Virus record (IMG/VR): IMGVR_UViG_3300031746_000214
Location: 1-20,412 of that record
Length of the DNA: 20,412 nt
Source: a virus
Reading direction: 5' to 3' (one strand)
A program made the translations under genes and the position numbers. A model generated the notes under the pieces. The model ran no database searches. It saw nothing but the letters and a program-made list of their open reading frames with translations, and was not told the DNA's origin. Every line of letters starts with the position of its first letter. Within the stretch, counting starts at the first letter, position 1. Below are positions 6,714 through 16,900 of this stretch, piece after piece.

Positions 6714-7178
6714 ATGAAAAAATATGTATACGCATTAGATTTATCACAAAATTCTTCGGGAGTATGTATATTTACCAATGATGGTGAATTTGTAAAAGTG
6801 TTTACCATAGACACAAATAGCGAAAAAGAGACTAAGCTGAAACTAAAAATTATTGGCAACGAATTCAAACGAATTGCAAAAGAATATCCTCCCGAAACAA
6901 TTATAATAGAGCAGGGTTTTACCCTGTATAACCCGAGTACACAAGCTATTTTTAGAGTACAGGGTGTTGTATGTTTTTTGTTCGCTGATTTTGAACAAAT
7001 ATACTACCCCGCTTCTACTGTTAAAAAAGTAGTGGGAGGAAAAGGAAATATGACAAAAGAAGAAGTACACGATGCGATTTTAAAGAAATATCCTAAACTA
7101 AAATTTAATAATTACGATGAGTCAGACGCTTATGCTGTCGGACTTACTTATTTCCTTAAGCAAGGAATTATAAAATGA
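6714..7178 (+). CDS. RuvC-like Holliday junction resolvase
   Basis: Encodes 154 residues, close to the usual RuvC length. It has an RNase H-like fold signature with all four acidic catalytic positions: D9 in Y-A-L-D-L-S, E66 in I-I-I-E-Q-G-F, and D135 and D138 in Y-D-E-S-D-A-Y-A-V-G. The spacing is nearly the same as in E. coli RuvC (D7, E66, D138, D141). It should be a magnesium-dependent nuclease that resolves four-way or other branched DNA. In phages such enzymes clear branched replication intermediates before packaging. It starts after a GGAGG site and its last codons overlap the start of the tyrosine recombinase gene by 4 bases, so the two are probably made together. Finding it among tail genes rather than among replication genes is unusual. 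Confidence 0.82.
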   Translation: MKKYVYALDLSQNSSGVCIFTNDGEFVKVFTIDTNSEKETKLKLKIIGNEFKRIAKEYPPETIIIEQGFTLYNPSTQAIFRVQGVVCFLFADFEQIYYPASTVKKVVGGKGNMTKEEVHDAILKKYPKLKFNNYDESDAYAVGLTYFLKQGIIK

Positions 7179-8173
7179 GTAGAAAAACTTTTCGTGATAT
7201 AATAACAAGTCCTGAACTTACTAAACAAATTAATCCAGAAAATATAAAATTGATGGAAAAATTTCTAAAGGATAAATCCATAAGAACTTCCCCAAAAACA
7301 ATTGTTGTGTATGAAAGTAATATGACAATGTTTTTAACATGGAATCTCTTATATAATGAAAATAAATTCTTTGTAGATATAAAAAAATTAGAATTCTCTG
7401 ATTTCTTTTCGTTTGCATCTACCGAACTCAAGTTGGGGTCGGCTAGACTAAACAATCTGAGAAGTACTTTATCCTCTTTGTCTAATTTTATTGAGCGCTT
7501 CTTTGATGAAGAATACCCTAATTTTAGAAATGTAATTCTAAAAGTTATTGACTCATCTCCAAAAGAAATGCGTAGAGAAAAAACAATTCTAACAGATAAA
7601 CAAATTGAAAATCTATTGGAATATCTTAGCAAAAATGATAAGCAACAAGCATGCTGGCTTGCCCTTGCTGTAACCAGTGGGGCTAGATTTACAGAATTAT
7701 TATGCTTCGAAACTGACTTAATCGATGAAAATAGAACTGCTTTCGGAGATTTATTTCTTGAAACGACTCGCCAAATTAAAACAAAAGGTAGAGGAAAATC
7801 TGGAAAATTACTTTATAAATATATTTTAAAAGAGAAATTTTTACCTTATTATAAAGAATGGTTCATACAGCGGGAACGCATTTTAAAAGAAAAGAAATTA
7901 AAACATAATTACTTATTTATAAAACAAGATGGAAACCCCGCTACGGGGGCAACCGTAAGGGGTTGGATAGAAGGTTTTGAGAAACATTTAGAAGTTCCTA
8001 TATATGCGCATGCACTAAGACACTATTTAGTGACTTTGCTTTCTAAAAAAAATATACCCCAACCATTAATTAAAGAACTAATGGGGTGGAGTAGTTCAGA
8101 AATGGTACAAATTTACGATGATACCTCCGCTCGTGACAGAGTATATGAGGGTTTAGAAAACTTAAAGTTGTAG
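7175..8173 (+). CDS. Tyrosine recombinase (phage integrase family) within the tail operon
   Basis: Encodes 332 residues ending in TAG. The N-terminal 130 residues form a SAM-like core-binding domain (S-P-K-T-I-V-V-Y-E-S-N, later L-N-N-L-R-S-T-L-S-S-L-S-N-F). The catalytic domain, about 135-325, has every expected residue: R171 in S-G-A-R-F-T-E-L, a lysine in the beta-hairpin (K204 in T-K-G-R-G-K, or a neighbour), H279 and R282 in H-A-L-R-H, W305 in place of the second histidine as in Cre, and nucleophile Y314 nine residues later. It should therefore cut and rejoin DNA. It is translationally coupled to the RuvC-like gene. From memory, the Bacillus phage SPbeta has a recombinase-like gene (yomM) a few genes before its tape measure gene, so this may be a conserved late-region recombinase rather than a lysogeny integrase. 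No attachment site or excisionase is seen nearby. Confidence 0.85.
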   Translation: MSRKTFRDIITSPELTKQINPENIKLMEKFLKDKSIRTSPKTIVVYESNMTMFLTWNLLYNENKFFVDIKKLEFSDFFSFASTELKLGSARLNNLRSTLSSLSNFIERFFDEEYPNFRNVILKVIDSSPKEMRREKTILTDKQIENLLEYLSKNDKQQACWLALAVTSGARFTELLCFETDLIDENRTAFGDLFLETTRQIKTKGRGKSGKLLYKYILKEKFLPYYKEWFIQRERILKEKKLKHNYLFIKQDGNPATGATVRGWIEGFEKHLEVPIYAHALRHYLVTLLSKKNIPQPLIKELMGWSSSEMVQIYDDTSARDRVYEGLENLKL

Positions 8174-8207
8174 TTTTATTAAAGATTGTTGTTGAAGGAG
8201 GTGTAAT

Positions 8208-11200
8208 ATGGCACAAGTTGGTATGACTGTTAATTTCAAAACCGCTATGGATATAACCCCTGTTAAAAACGGTTTAGCAGAAATAAATAAAACAGTTGCA
8301 CAGAGTCCTATAGATTTAAAAATAAAAGATACTGGCATAAAAACTGGTATGAGCAAAAAGGAATCCGATGCTTTTTATAAAGAAATAAGGTCAGGCGCAG
8401 TAGAATTAGAAAAATTAACTATTCAATATAAAATGTTCCAGAATGTTGCTGGAGGACCTGCTTTTAAAGTTGCTACACAAGCAATTAAAGAAACAAAAGA
8501 CGCAACTGGTCATCTTTCTAAAGAGATGCGAGATTTAAACGTTCAAAAAATAAAAATGTATGAAGCGGATGCAAGATACAAACAAGTAGGTATGGACCAA
8601 GTTGTGCTGAATGCTGGTGCTGCTGCTAGGAAAACAACCTCCGATTTCAACAAAATGAAATTATCGTTAGACGCTAACGAATTGTCTGCTAAAAAGTTCT
8701 TAGAGAAATCTAAGAATATGTCTGGACAACAAGTTAACAATACTAAAAAAGTAGCAGAAGAATTAATAAAGCAAAAGAAAGCTTTCGATTTAGCTTTCAG
8801 TACTAATAATGCTAAAGCAATGGAAACTGCTGCCCAAAAAGTAAGAGACCTCAATAAGGAAATGCAAATATTAAGGTCTGGTACAGATAGAGGGGCAAAC
8901 GCTATTCAAGGTTGGGCTGATAGAATAGGTAATGCTGTAAAACAAACTGTCGCATACGGTTTATCCATACAACTTGTTAGAAAAGCACAACAATTATTAA
9001 ATGATGCTATAAAATATTCTATCGAATTAAACACCGAAATGGTAAAAATTCAGGTGCTTCAAGCAGAAGGTGCATCATCACCGGAACAGATTCAAGCTCT
9101 TGCACAATCCTATAATAACTTAGGACAAGCAATGGGCGTTTCAACACTTGAAATTGCAAAAGGTAGTGTTGAATGGTTAAGACAGGGTAGAACAGTTGAA
9201 GAAACTCAAAAACTATTAATATCAACTCTTCAACTTTCAAAATTAGGTGCAATGGACGCTGCAGATGCTACCAACTATTTGACCGCTATTACAAATGCTT
9301 TTAAATTATCAGCAGATGAAACTGCAACAGTTGTAGATAAACTTATTGCAGTAGATAATATTGCCGCAACAAGTGCTGGTGAACTTGCGACAGCTATGAG
9401 ATATACTTCTGAATCCGCTCAGTTAGCGGGTGTATCAATGGAACAATTAATTTCATATATCGGTACTGTTTCATCTGTTACTAGACAGAACGCTGAAATG
9501 ATTGGTCAAGCATTTAAAACCATGTTTGCTAGAATGACCCTCATGAGCGGTGGTGGCGAAGATGAATTTGGTATGACTATTAGCAAGGTAGAAAAAGCAC
9601 TTAGTTCTATAGGAGTTGCAGTACGTAATACTAATGATGAATTATTACCTATGGGGGATATTCTAGAAGAGGTCGCTGGAAAATGGGATACTTTAACTGA
9701 TAGGCAACGCACTGAAATTGCTGTTGCTATAGCAGGTGTACGTCAAAAAGAATCATTCCTTGTTTTAATGAATAACATGGATAAAGCTATAACTTATCAA
9801 GCTGCCCAAGTGGATTCTTTAGGTTTAGCACAAGACCGTTATGGTATTTATTTAGATAGTGTTCAAGCAAAGCAGGGCAGATTAAAAGCACAGATGGAGG
9901 ACTTATATACTAATATAATAAACTCTGACACAATAAAGAAAGTATTAGACTTAGCAAGTGCTTTTTTGGAACTTATAGATAGTATAGGTGGTTTGCCCCC
10001 TATTCTTATAATATTAGTTGGATTAATGACAGTATTTAGTTCGCAATCAATTCTTACAGGAATCTCAAAAATAGGAAGTGCTATAAGTACTTTAACAACC
10101 GCCTTTGGGTCATTAAAAAGCATGATAATTGCAACAACAATTGCAGAACAAGGTCTTACGGCAGCTATACCCGGAATAGGATTACTCATTGTTGGATTAG
10201 GTATTGCATATGGTGCTTTAACCAGTGCGATTCAAAAAGATAAAGAAGAATTAGAAAATGCAAGCAATGCAATGAATGATTATGTTACAAATGCGGGGGA
10301 AATGACTGATAAATTAGAGTCAGCAAAACTAATTTTAATTGATATTAACAGATTATTAGAAAAACAAGGAAAATCATCCGGTGGTGGATTAAATGTAAAT
10401 GACACCGAATCATTATATGATGCATATAAAAGGTTAAAAGAAATATTGCCGGAACTAGATTGGAAATACGATGCTCAAGGTAGACCATTTCTCGATGCAG
10501 CTATGGATGCAAAAGCATTAGAAGCAGAATTAAATTCTATATTGCAAATAACCAAAGAGCAAAAAACCCAATTTGAATTAGTTTTTGAAACTCAAAGCGA
10601 AGCTTATGAAAGTGCTGCCGACAAAATAGATATAATAACTGGATACCTAGAGGTTATGGAGGAAGCACAAAGAAGAGTAGAATTTCAAGGGGGTCTTCCT
10701 GCTTTATCCGCATATTTAGATACTCTCAATGATGGTTATGGTGATTTATCGGAAGGAGCTAGACAAGCTGTAAAAGAAATAGAAACTACTCTTTCATCGA
10801 TAGGAAGTGATAGTAGCGAAGTAATTGCAGAAAATATTGGAAATTCTATAACTGTTGCTTCTCAACAATTAAGTACCGAAGAAACAATTGCAAATAATAT
10901 TTCTAAAGGTTTAATACAATTGTTTACTATCGGGTATCAAAATAGTGAAAAAGGAATAACTAGAGTATGGTTTAATGGTTTAAAGTCTATATTTGGCGAT
11001 ACAAGATTATGGAAAGACCTAGAAGTACTGATGCAAAAAAATATGGCAAAAGTTCCTACAGCAAAGGCAGAGCCAAGAGGACAAGATAAGCGTTTACAAG
11101 TTCAAGAGTCTTACTTATTAACTGAAAAAGAGCAACTAGAAATATCAGAGAAACAAAGAAAAGCTTATGAATCCCAAGCTAAAGCAATAGGAACAGTTAC

Positions 11201-13034
11201 AAAAAACATTGTTAGTATGAATAAGGCTCTAACAGCTACACAAAAGTCAGATGCTTTGAATAATTTGAGGAAAGATATAGAAGAAGTTAACAAAGAGTTA
11301 AATCTTCCTCCGGAATTATTTAATAAGATGCAAACTGCAATAGATAGTACAGACCCGACTAAAATCGAAGCTGTTGGTAAAGAAATAATAAATTGGATAG
11401 CTCAAAATGACGATTTGGGTGGCAGAAGTATTCCAGAATTAGCTGCTTCTCTTGATGCTGTAGAACAAGAAGCATATCAATCTATAGATGGTATTATAAC
11501 CAAAATAAATGTTCTCGGTAATACAGTGGATATGAATGCGCAACAATTAGATAATTGGAATAATTGGTTAGCACAATCCATATTTAATTTTGGAGAAAAT
11601 GCTGTAAAAGGTATACAACTTGTCGCTGATGATGGTAGTATAATTACAGCATATTCTATTCAAGATATCAATATGCTTGCTGAAGCTGGAATATTAAGTG
11701 AAAATAATTTTGCAATGCAAGCGGCAAAATTATTAGCTACTTATTCTGCAACTGCTGCTGGTATAATCAGACAAAATCTTGGAAGTCTTTTAGCGGGTCT
11801 ACCGCTTATGCCAGCTATGACTTTTCCTGCTGCTGACGGTGGTGGTGGTGGCGGTGATAATCCAAACAAAGCCGAAATAGACGCACTCGATGAAAAAATA
11901 AAAGCACATCAAGAAGAAATAAAAGCAATTCAAGAAAAAATTAAAGCATTTAAAGAATATATTGATATACAAAAAGAATCTTTAAAACGTGCTAAAGATG
12001 AAGAAGATTTTATAGAAAGTCTTTCTGAAAAACATAAGGAATTAGCAAAAACAAAAGCACGTATAGCACTTTTATCTCTTGATGATAGTGAAGAAGCACA
12101 AGCAGAGCTTATAAATTTGCAAGAGGATTCTGCTAAACAAGAAGAAGATATAACCAAAGAAACAGAAGATAGAAAATATGACCTCCAAATACAAGCCTTA
12201 GATGATGCAATGAAAGCATTTGAAAATGCACAACAAGCAATAATCGATGGTATTGAAGATGAAATAAAAGAATGGGAAAAACTAAAAGAAGAACTTTCAA
12301 AAGTAGAAGGCGGAGGCGGAGGCGGAGGTGGCGGAGGTTCTTTCGGTGGTTTAGAGAAAGCTGCAAAAGATTTTGAACTTGCTGTTAAAGATGCAATGAT
12401 AGATGTGTACGAAAAATTTGCAGGTTTAATAGAAAAAGCAGGATTAAGCCAAGAAGCCATCGAGGGAATAGTTAGAGCCACAATAAAAGGTGGGGGAGAT
12501 ATGGTTGATGTATTCGGTAATGTACAAAAAGCTATTGATGCAACAATAAGAAGGATGGAAACATTAAAAGCAGCCAACCAAGATTGGGGTGGAAGTACAG
12601 ATGATGATTATTCAGGAGGTGGCGGTGGTACAGGTGCTGCTCAAGACGATGGAGAAACCTATAATGGTGCAAGTCACTTTGGAGGTCTTATCGAAGAACA
12701 TCATAAGGGTAATTTTGCTGGAAACTTAATGAGTAATGAAGTTTTTGCAAAATTATTAAGAGGGGAATATGTTGCTACAGAAGGGCAGATGAATAATTTT
12801 ATGAAAAATATTCTACCAAAAATAGCAACAAATATAGCTATGAATGGAAATTTCCCTCCTGCTCTTAATGGGAGCGGAGGTACTCCCAATACTAATTTTG
12901 AAATAAATATAAATGTGGCAGGTTCTCTTGATAAATCTGTTTTACCTGATATAAAGAAAACTATGATTAAAGAACTAAATAAAATTCTACAAATGAGAGG
13001 AATAAAAAGAAGTGCTAATAACTTTACTATTTAA
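8208..13034 (+). CDS. Tail tape measure protein
   Basis: Encodes 1608 residues and is the largest complete gene here. Residues 1-260 are helical. About 265-540 is a TP901-type tape measure core (N-T-E-M-V-K-I-Q-V-L, then L-A-Q-S-Y-N-N-L-G-Q-A-M-G-V-S, W-L-R-Q-G-R, A-A-T-S-A-G-E-L-A-T-A-M-R, and G-Q-A-F-K-T-M-F-A-R-M). Two hydrophobic stretches, about 594-613 and 653-675, may enter the host membrane during DNA ejection. A long charged coiled coil spans about 1217-1363, bounded by glycine-only linkers near 1207-1212 and 1368-1378. The C-terminal 200 residues are Gly- and Asn-rich. Tape measure proteins set tail length. By the usual 1.5 angstrom per residue this one would give a tail of roughly 240 nm. 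No lysozyme or peptidase motif was recognised. The start follows AAGGAGG. Confidence 0.95.
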   Translation: MAQVGMTVNFKTAMDITPVKNGLAEINKTVAQSPIDLKIKDTGIKTGMSKKESDAFYKEIRSGAVELEKLTIQYKMFQNVAGGPAFKVATQAIKETKDATGHLSKEMRDLNVQKIKMYEADARYKQVGMDQVVLNAGAAARKTTSDFNKMKLSLDANELSAKKFLEKSKNMSGQQVNNTKKVAEELIKQKKAFDLAFSTNNAKAMETAAQKVRDLNKEMQILRSGTDRGANAIQGWADRIGNAVKQTVAYGLSIQLVRKAQQLLNDAIKYSIELNTEMVKIQVLQAEGASSPEQIQALAQSYNNLGQAMGVSTLEIAKGSVEWLRQGRTVEETQKLLISTLQLSKLGAMDAADATNYLTAITNAFKLSADETATVVDKLIAVDNIAATSAGELATAMRYTSESAQLAGVSMEQLISYIGTVSSVTRQNAEMIGQAFKTMFARMTLMSGGGEDEFGMTISKVEKALSSIGVAVRNTNDELLPMGDILEEVAGKWDTLTDRQRTEIAVAIAGVRQKESFLVLMNNMDKAITYQAAQVDSLGLAQDRYGIYLDSVQAKQGRLKAQMEDLYTNIINSDTIKKVLDLASAFLELIDSIGGLPPILIILVGLMTVFSSQSILTGISKIGSAISTLTTAFGSLKSMIIATTIAEQGLTAAIPGIGLLIVGLGIAYGALTSAIQKDKEELENASNAMNDYVTNAGEMTDKLESAKLILIDINRLLEKQGKSSGGGLNVNDTESLYDAYKRLKEILPELDWKYDAQGRPFLDAAMDAKALEAELNSILQITKEQKTQFELVFETQSEAYESAADKIDIITGYLEVMEEAQRRVEFQGGLPALSAYLDTLNDGYGDLSEGARQAVKEIETTLSSIGSDSSEVIAENIGNSITVASQQLSTEETIANNISKGLIQLFTIGYQNSEKGITRVWFNGLKSIFGDTRLWKDLEVLMQKNMAKVPTAKAEPRGQDKRLQVQESYLLTEKEQLEISEKQRKAYESQAKAIGTVTKNIVSMNKALTATQKSDALNNLRKDIEEVNKELNLPPELFNKMQTAIDSTDPTKIEAVGKEIINWIAQNDDLGGRSIPELAASLDAVEQEAYQSIDGIITKINVLGNTVDMNAQQLDNWNNWLAQSIFNFGENAVKGIQLVADDGSIITAYSIQDINMLAEAGILSENNFAMQAAKLLATYSATAAGIIRQNLGSLLAGLPLMPAMTFPAADGGGGGGDNPNKAEIDALDEKIKAHQEEIKAIQEKIKAFKEYIDIQKESLKRAKDEEDFIESLSEKHKELAKTKARIALLSLDDSEEAQAELINLQEDSAKQEEDITKETEDRKYDLQIQALDDAMKAFENAQQAIIDGIEDEIKEWEKLKEELSKVEGGGGGGGGGGSFGGLEKAAKDFELAVKDAMIDVYEKFAGLIEKAGLSQEAIEGIVRATIKGGGDMVDVFGNVQKAIDATIRRMETLKAANQDWGGSTDDDYSGGGGGTGAAQDDGETYNGASHFGGLIEEHHKGNFAGNLMSNEVFAKLLRGEYVATEGQMNNFMKNILPKIATNIAMNGNFPPALNGSGGTPNTNFEININVAGSLDKSVLPDIKKTMIKELNKILQMRGIKRSANNFTI

Positions 13035-13077
13035 TAAATCTAAATATTTAGTACTTCTTAATAAAGGAGAATAACAC

Positions 13078-13926
13078 ATGGCACAATTTTATGCATATGA
13101 CTTTATATTTGATAATATCCCTTCGCAAAAATGGGATTTAAAGATAATAACTTTTGAAGATGGTTCTTTATTTAATGGAGTAGGAAGTACCGATATCAAT
13201 ATAATAACCCAAAGAGTACTTAGAAAATCAAAACCTTATTATCTAGGTAGAACACAAGAACCCGTTCTAGAATTTCCTCTTACTTTTGGTTCTGCTCATG
13301 AAATTACCGCAATAGAAAGAGATTTAATTTCTAGTTGGTTATTCGGCAGGTCAACTTATAAAAAATTATATATACTTCAGGATGATTTACAAGAAATATA
13401 TTTTAATTGCTTTATGACTAAACCAGAACCTTTATATATCGGCGGTGTAAATTATGCTTTTACATGCCAAGTTGTTTGTGATAGCCCTTGGGCTTATAAT
13501 TCTGAAAGAATTACTTCTGGAAGCGCTTATAAAAAAGAATCAACCGGAGTTAATTTTAATATATATAATCGTTCTAGCGAAGATGAATATTTATATCCAA
13601 AAATCTATTTTCAAGTATTGGAGCCTACTTATCCTTTTCCTACCCAAATAGTTTGGTTTGTAAATAACTCAGATGGGGGTAATAGTAGAATATTTAATTG
13701 GAATTATCTGGTTGAAAATGATAGAATAACTGTAGATAATGATTTACAAATAATAACAGGAGTAAATATTGCAAGTAATGGGGCAACTTTCCCCATAGAA
13801 GGGTTATTATCTAAATTTACAAGTAAAAATTGGTTTAGATTAATACCCGGTTTAAATAATATATCGATATATGGTTCATTATATTATGAGATTAAATGGA
13901 CTGAGAGATTGAAAATAGGAGGATAA
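13078..13926 (+). CDS. Distal tail protein (Dit)
   Basis: Encodes 282 residues after AAAGGAG. The N-terminal domain shows the Dit pattern: an initial beta strand (Y-A-Y-D-F-I-F-D-N-I), D-G-S-L-F-N-G, the strand E-P-V-L-E-F-P-L-T-F, then I-S-S-W-L-F-G-R and Y-K-K-L-Y-I-L-Q-D-D, and F-T-C-Q-V-V-C-D-S-P-W-A-Y. The last motif is typical of the end of the N-terminal ring-forming domain. The C-terminal half (about 150-282) is a beta-sandwich-like domain. Dit forms a hexameric ring that connects the tail tube to the tail tip. The position between tape measure and Tal genes is the standard one. Confidence 0.88.
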   Translation: MAQFYAYDFIFDNIPSQKWDLKIITFEDGSLFNGVGSTDINIITQRVLRKSKPYYLGRTQEPVLEFPLTFGSAHEITAIERDLISSWLFGRSTYKKLYILQDDLQEIYFNCFMTKPEPLYIGGVNYAFTCQVVCDSPWAYNSERITSGSAYKKESTGVNFNIYNRSSEDEYLYPKIYFQVLEPTYPFPTQIVWFVNNSDGGNSRIFNWNYLVENDRITVDNDLQIITGVNIASNGATFPIEGLLSKFTSKNWFRLIPGLNNISIYGSLYYEIKWTERLKIGG

Positions 13927-13927
13927 A

Positions 13928-16900
13928 ATGGTTGCAATACCAGAAGGAATCCCAACTTTTACTTTTGATTATTTTGATTTAGCAGAAATACCAACTTTTA
14001 TTTTATGTAATCCTAATAAAGAACAATTATATGCTTTAGGAGGAATATCCGAAAGGAAATATTCCGCTAAGTTTAATGCTATGTCAGAATTAACTTTTCG
14101 TGCCGATGAACATATAAATAATATTTATATGGAATATTATCCATACCTAGTAAACAAAAGATTAATATTTGTAGATACTATTGGTTATTTCATGATTACC
14201 GATATTGCAGAAACAAACGATGGAATCAGTAAATATAAAGAAATAACTTCTCAGGCACTGGAAGTAGAATTATCTTCAAAAAGACTTGTTGTATATATAT
14301 CCGGAAGTGCAACCTTTGAAGAAGTTGGAGAAGTTTTTGCTGTACCTGTAAAATTAAATGACCTCTTATTAGATTTAGAACATCAATATTTACCAGATTG
14401 GACTCACGGAGAAATTCCGGGAATGGCAAATCCTCCATTGGCAGGAGGAGGAGGGGGAGCATCTAGTAGTGCAGACACAAGTATAGCATCAGATTATAGA
14501 AGTTTTGATATTAAAGATAAAACAATATATGATTTTTTGATGAACGATGTGGAGGAAGCATATACATGTGTATTTGATTTTAATACGATTGATAAAATAA
14601 TAAATATTTATGACCCATATGTACCTATAAAAGAAACAGATATATTTATTTCTCACGATAATCTAATTAAATCAATGATAATAACCGAAGTTACAGATGA
14701 ATTAGCTACATCATTAGATGTTCATGGTGGTGGAGGTTTAGATATAAGATATGTAAATCCATTAGGAAACAATTATATTTATAATTTTAATTATTTTTTA
14801 AATACAAATTGGATGAGCGGAGAATTAATAGATGCTATATATATATGGGAACAAACAGTAGCGTCTAATTTAGAGGAACACTCTACAACTGTACTTGACA
14901 TGATGAATCTACAAACTACATCAGCAAGTTTAAATACATGGTTAAACATATTGACTGGTTGCCTTGTTTATGCAGAAACATATCTATCAGGGTTAATCGA
15001 ACAAGACCCTCTACCTCCTCAAGCAGAGATAGATTTAGCAGCAAACAAAGTTGAAGAATTTGAAAATCTTATAACGAGTGCTTGTGCGTCTTTGGAAACT
15101 AACGGTAGTGCAATAAATCAAGATATATCAATTCTAAGAAATATTGCGGATATTTGTTCTATATCTGGTTCTGAAAATATTAACTTCACTAATGACCAAA
15201 TGAAAGCTTTGCAACCATTTATAATACAATCTAGTTATGTTAATGATAATATTACTTTAACAGATATAATGTCTGCTTCAACAGTTATGGAACAATCCGG
15301 AAAATTATATGAACAGTCTATAAATGTTCTAGGTAATATGTCTGAACCAAAATATACATTTGAAATTGATAGTGCTAATTTTATGCATATTAAAGATTTT
15401 CAAAAATTTAGAGACCAGATAGTATTGGGGGCAACTATTACTATCGAAATAAATCCGGGTACATCTATTTCCCCTGTTCTTTTGGGAATGGATTTAAATT
15501 TCGATAATCCTGATGATTTTTCTCTGATTTTTGGAAATCGCCTTCGTATAGATGATGAAGCATATAAATTTAACGATTTAATGAAAAAAGCAACAGAAGC
15601 AGGAAATTCCAATAAACTTCGTGGTCAACAGTGGGATAATTGGGCAGTAGGATATAAATCTCATGTTGCTGGTTTTGTTAATTCTGATTTAAACACAGGT
15701 GCAAACCAACTTGTAAGTAGCGGTTCAAAACAAATAAAAATCAATCCAGCAGGAATGAGAACTAGAAGAAAAAAAGAAGATGGTAGTTTTCATGAACAAC
15801 AATTATGGATTATAAATAACGCAATCTATACAACAGAAGATAAATGGCATCATTTTACTAGGGTATTGGGAAGTCAATATATAGACCAAGAACAAAATGG
15901 ACCAAATGGTATAGAAACTGTACAAATCACAGGCTTCGGTCTTAATCAAAACGCAATCATAGGAGGATTTACTGTAGCTGCATCAGCTATTACATCTGGC
16001 TCAACTTTAAACGTAAGTTTAAGTGGAAATAGTGGCTCTTTTAATGTTGTAACTGGTAGATTATCAGCTTTAGATATTATAACAAATAATTTAACTGTAA
16101 GTGGTGCATACTCACCCGCTAATATTTCAACAGGCAGTATTACAGCTACTGGAAGTATAACTACTATAGGAAAAATTACAGGTTCTGTTATTTCTGGTTC
16201 TACAATTTCTGGTTCGTGGATTTCTGCTTCAACTGTTAATGCAAATGATATTACTACTGTGAATCTAACTGTAAGCGGTGCATACTCACCCGCTAATATA
16301 TCTACTGGAAGTGTTACAGCTACAGGAAGTATTACATCTGCTACAGTAATAACAGGTTCAATTGTATCTGCCTCTCAAATATTTACTACAAATTTAACTG
16401 TCGGTGGTATATATTCACCTGCAAATATTTCAACAGGTAGTGTTACAGCTACAGGAAGTATAACTGGCTCAAGTATAATAGGCTCTAATTTTTATTCAAC
16501 AGGAAGTTTAAGAATAAACGGAGGACTTTATGTAGGAAATAGTGCTGGAATTGTCGGAGGTAAAAATATTAGGGCAGAAGGAAACATATCAGCATCTACT
16601 ATTAATATAACTGATATTACTGGTTCTAATATAAATACTACAAATCTTAATGTAACCAATTTTTCACCCGCCAATATAACCACAGGTAGTATTTATGCTG
16701 CATGGAGAATAAGTGGCTCATTTATCACAGGCTCATATATTTCTGCATCAAATATTGAGGTACACTACACATTAACAAGCAAAACCATTAATGCGACAGG
16801 TGCGATTACATCAGACACAAGTTTACAAACAGACGGATGGATACAAGCGGGAAGCGGAATATCTGTAGCAGCGGCTGGTGATGTTGTTGCTAAAAGAGAT

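Noticed and set aside
7175-8173. Reading the tyrosine recombinase as proof that the phage is temperate
   Set aside because: No repressor, excisionase or attachment site is visible in the window, and recombinase-like genes occur in late regions of other phages. The lifestyle cannot be decided from here.
11930-12577. Minus-strand open frame of 215 codons inside the tape measure gene
   Set aside because: It is a shadow of the coiled-coil and poly-Gly coding region (the Gly run reads as poly-Pro). It has no plausible start context and the tape measure frame is certain.
8208-13034. Peptidoglycan hydrolase domain in the tape measure protein
   Set aside because: I looked for lysozyme, transglycosylase and peptidase motifs and saw none that I could support.
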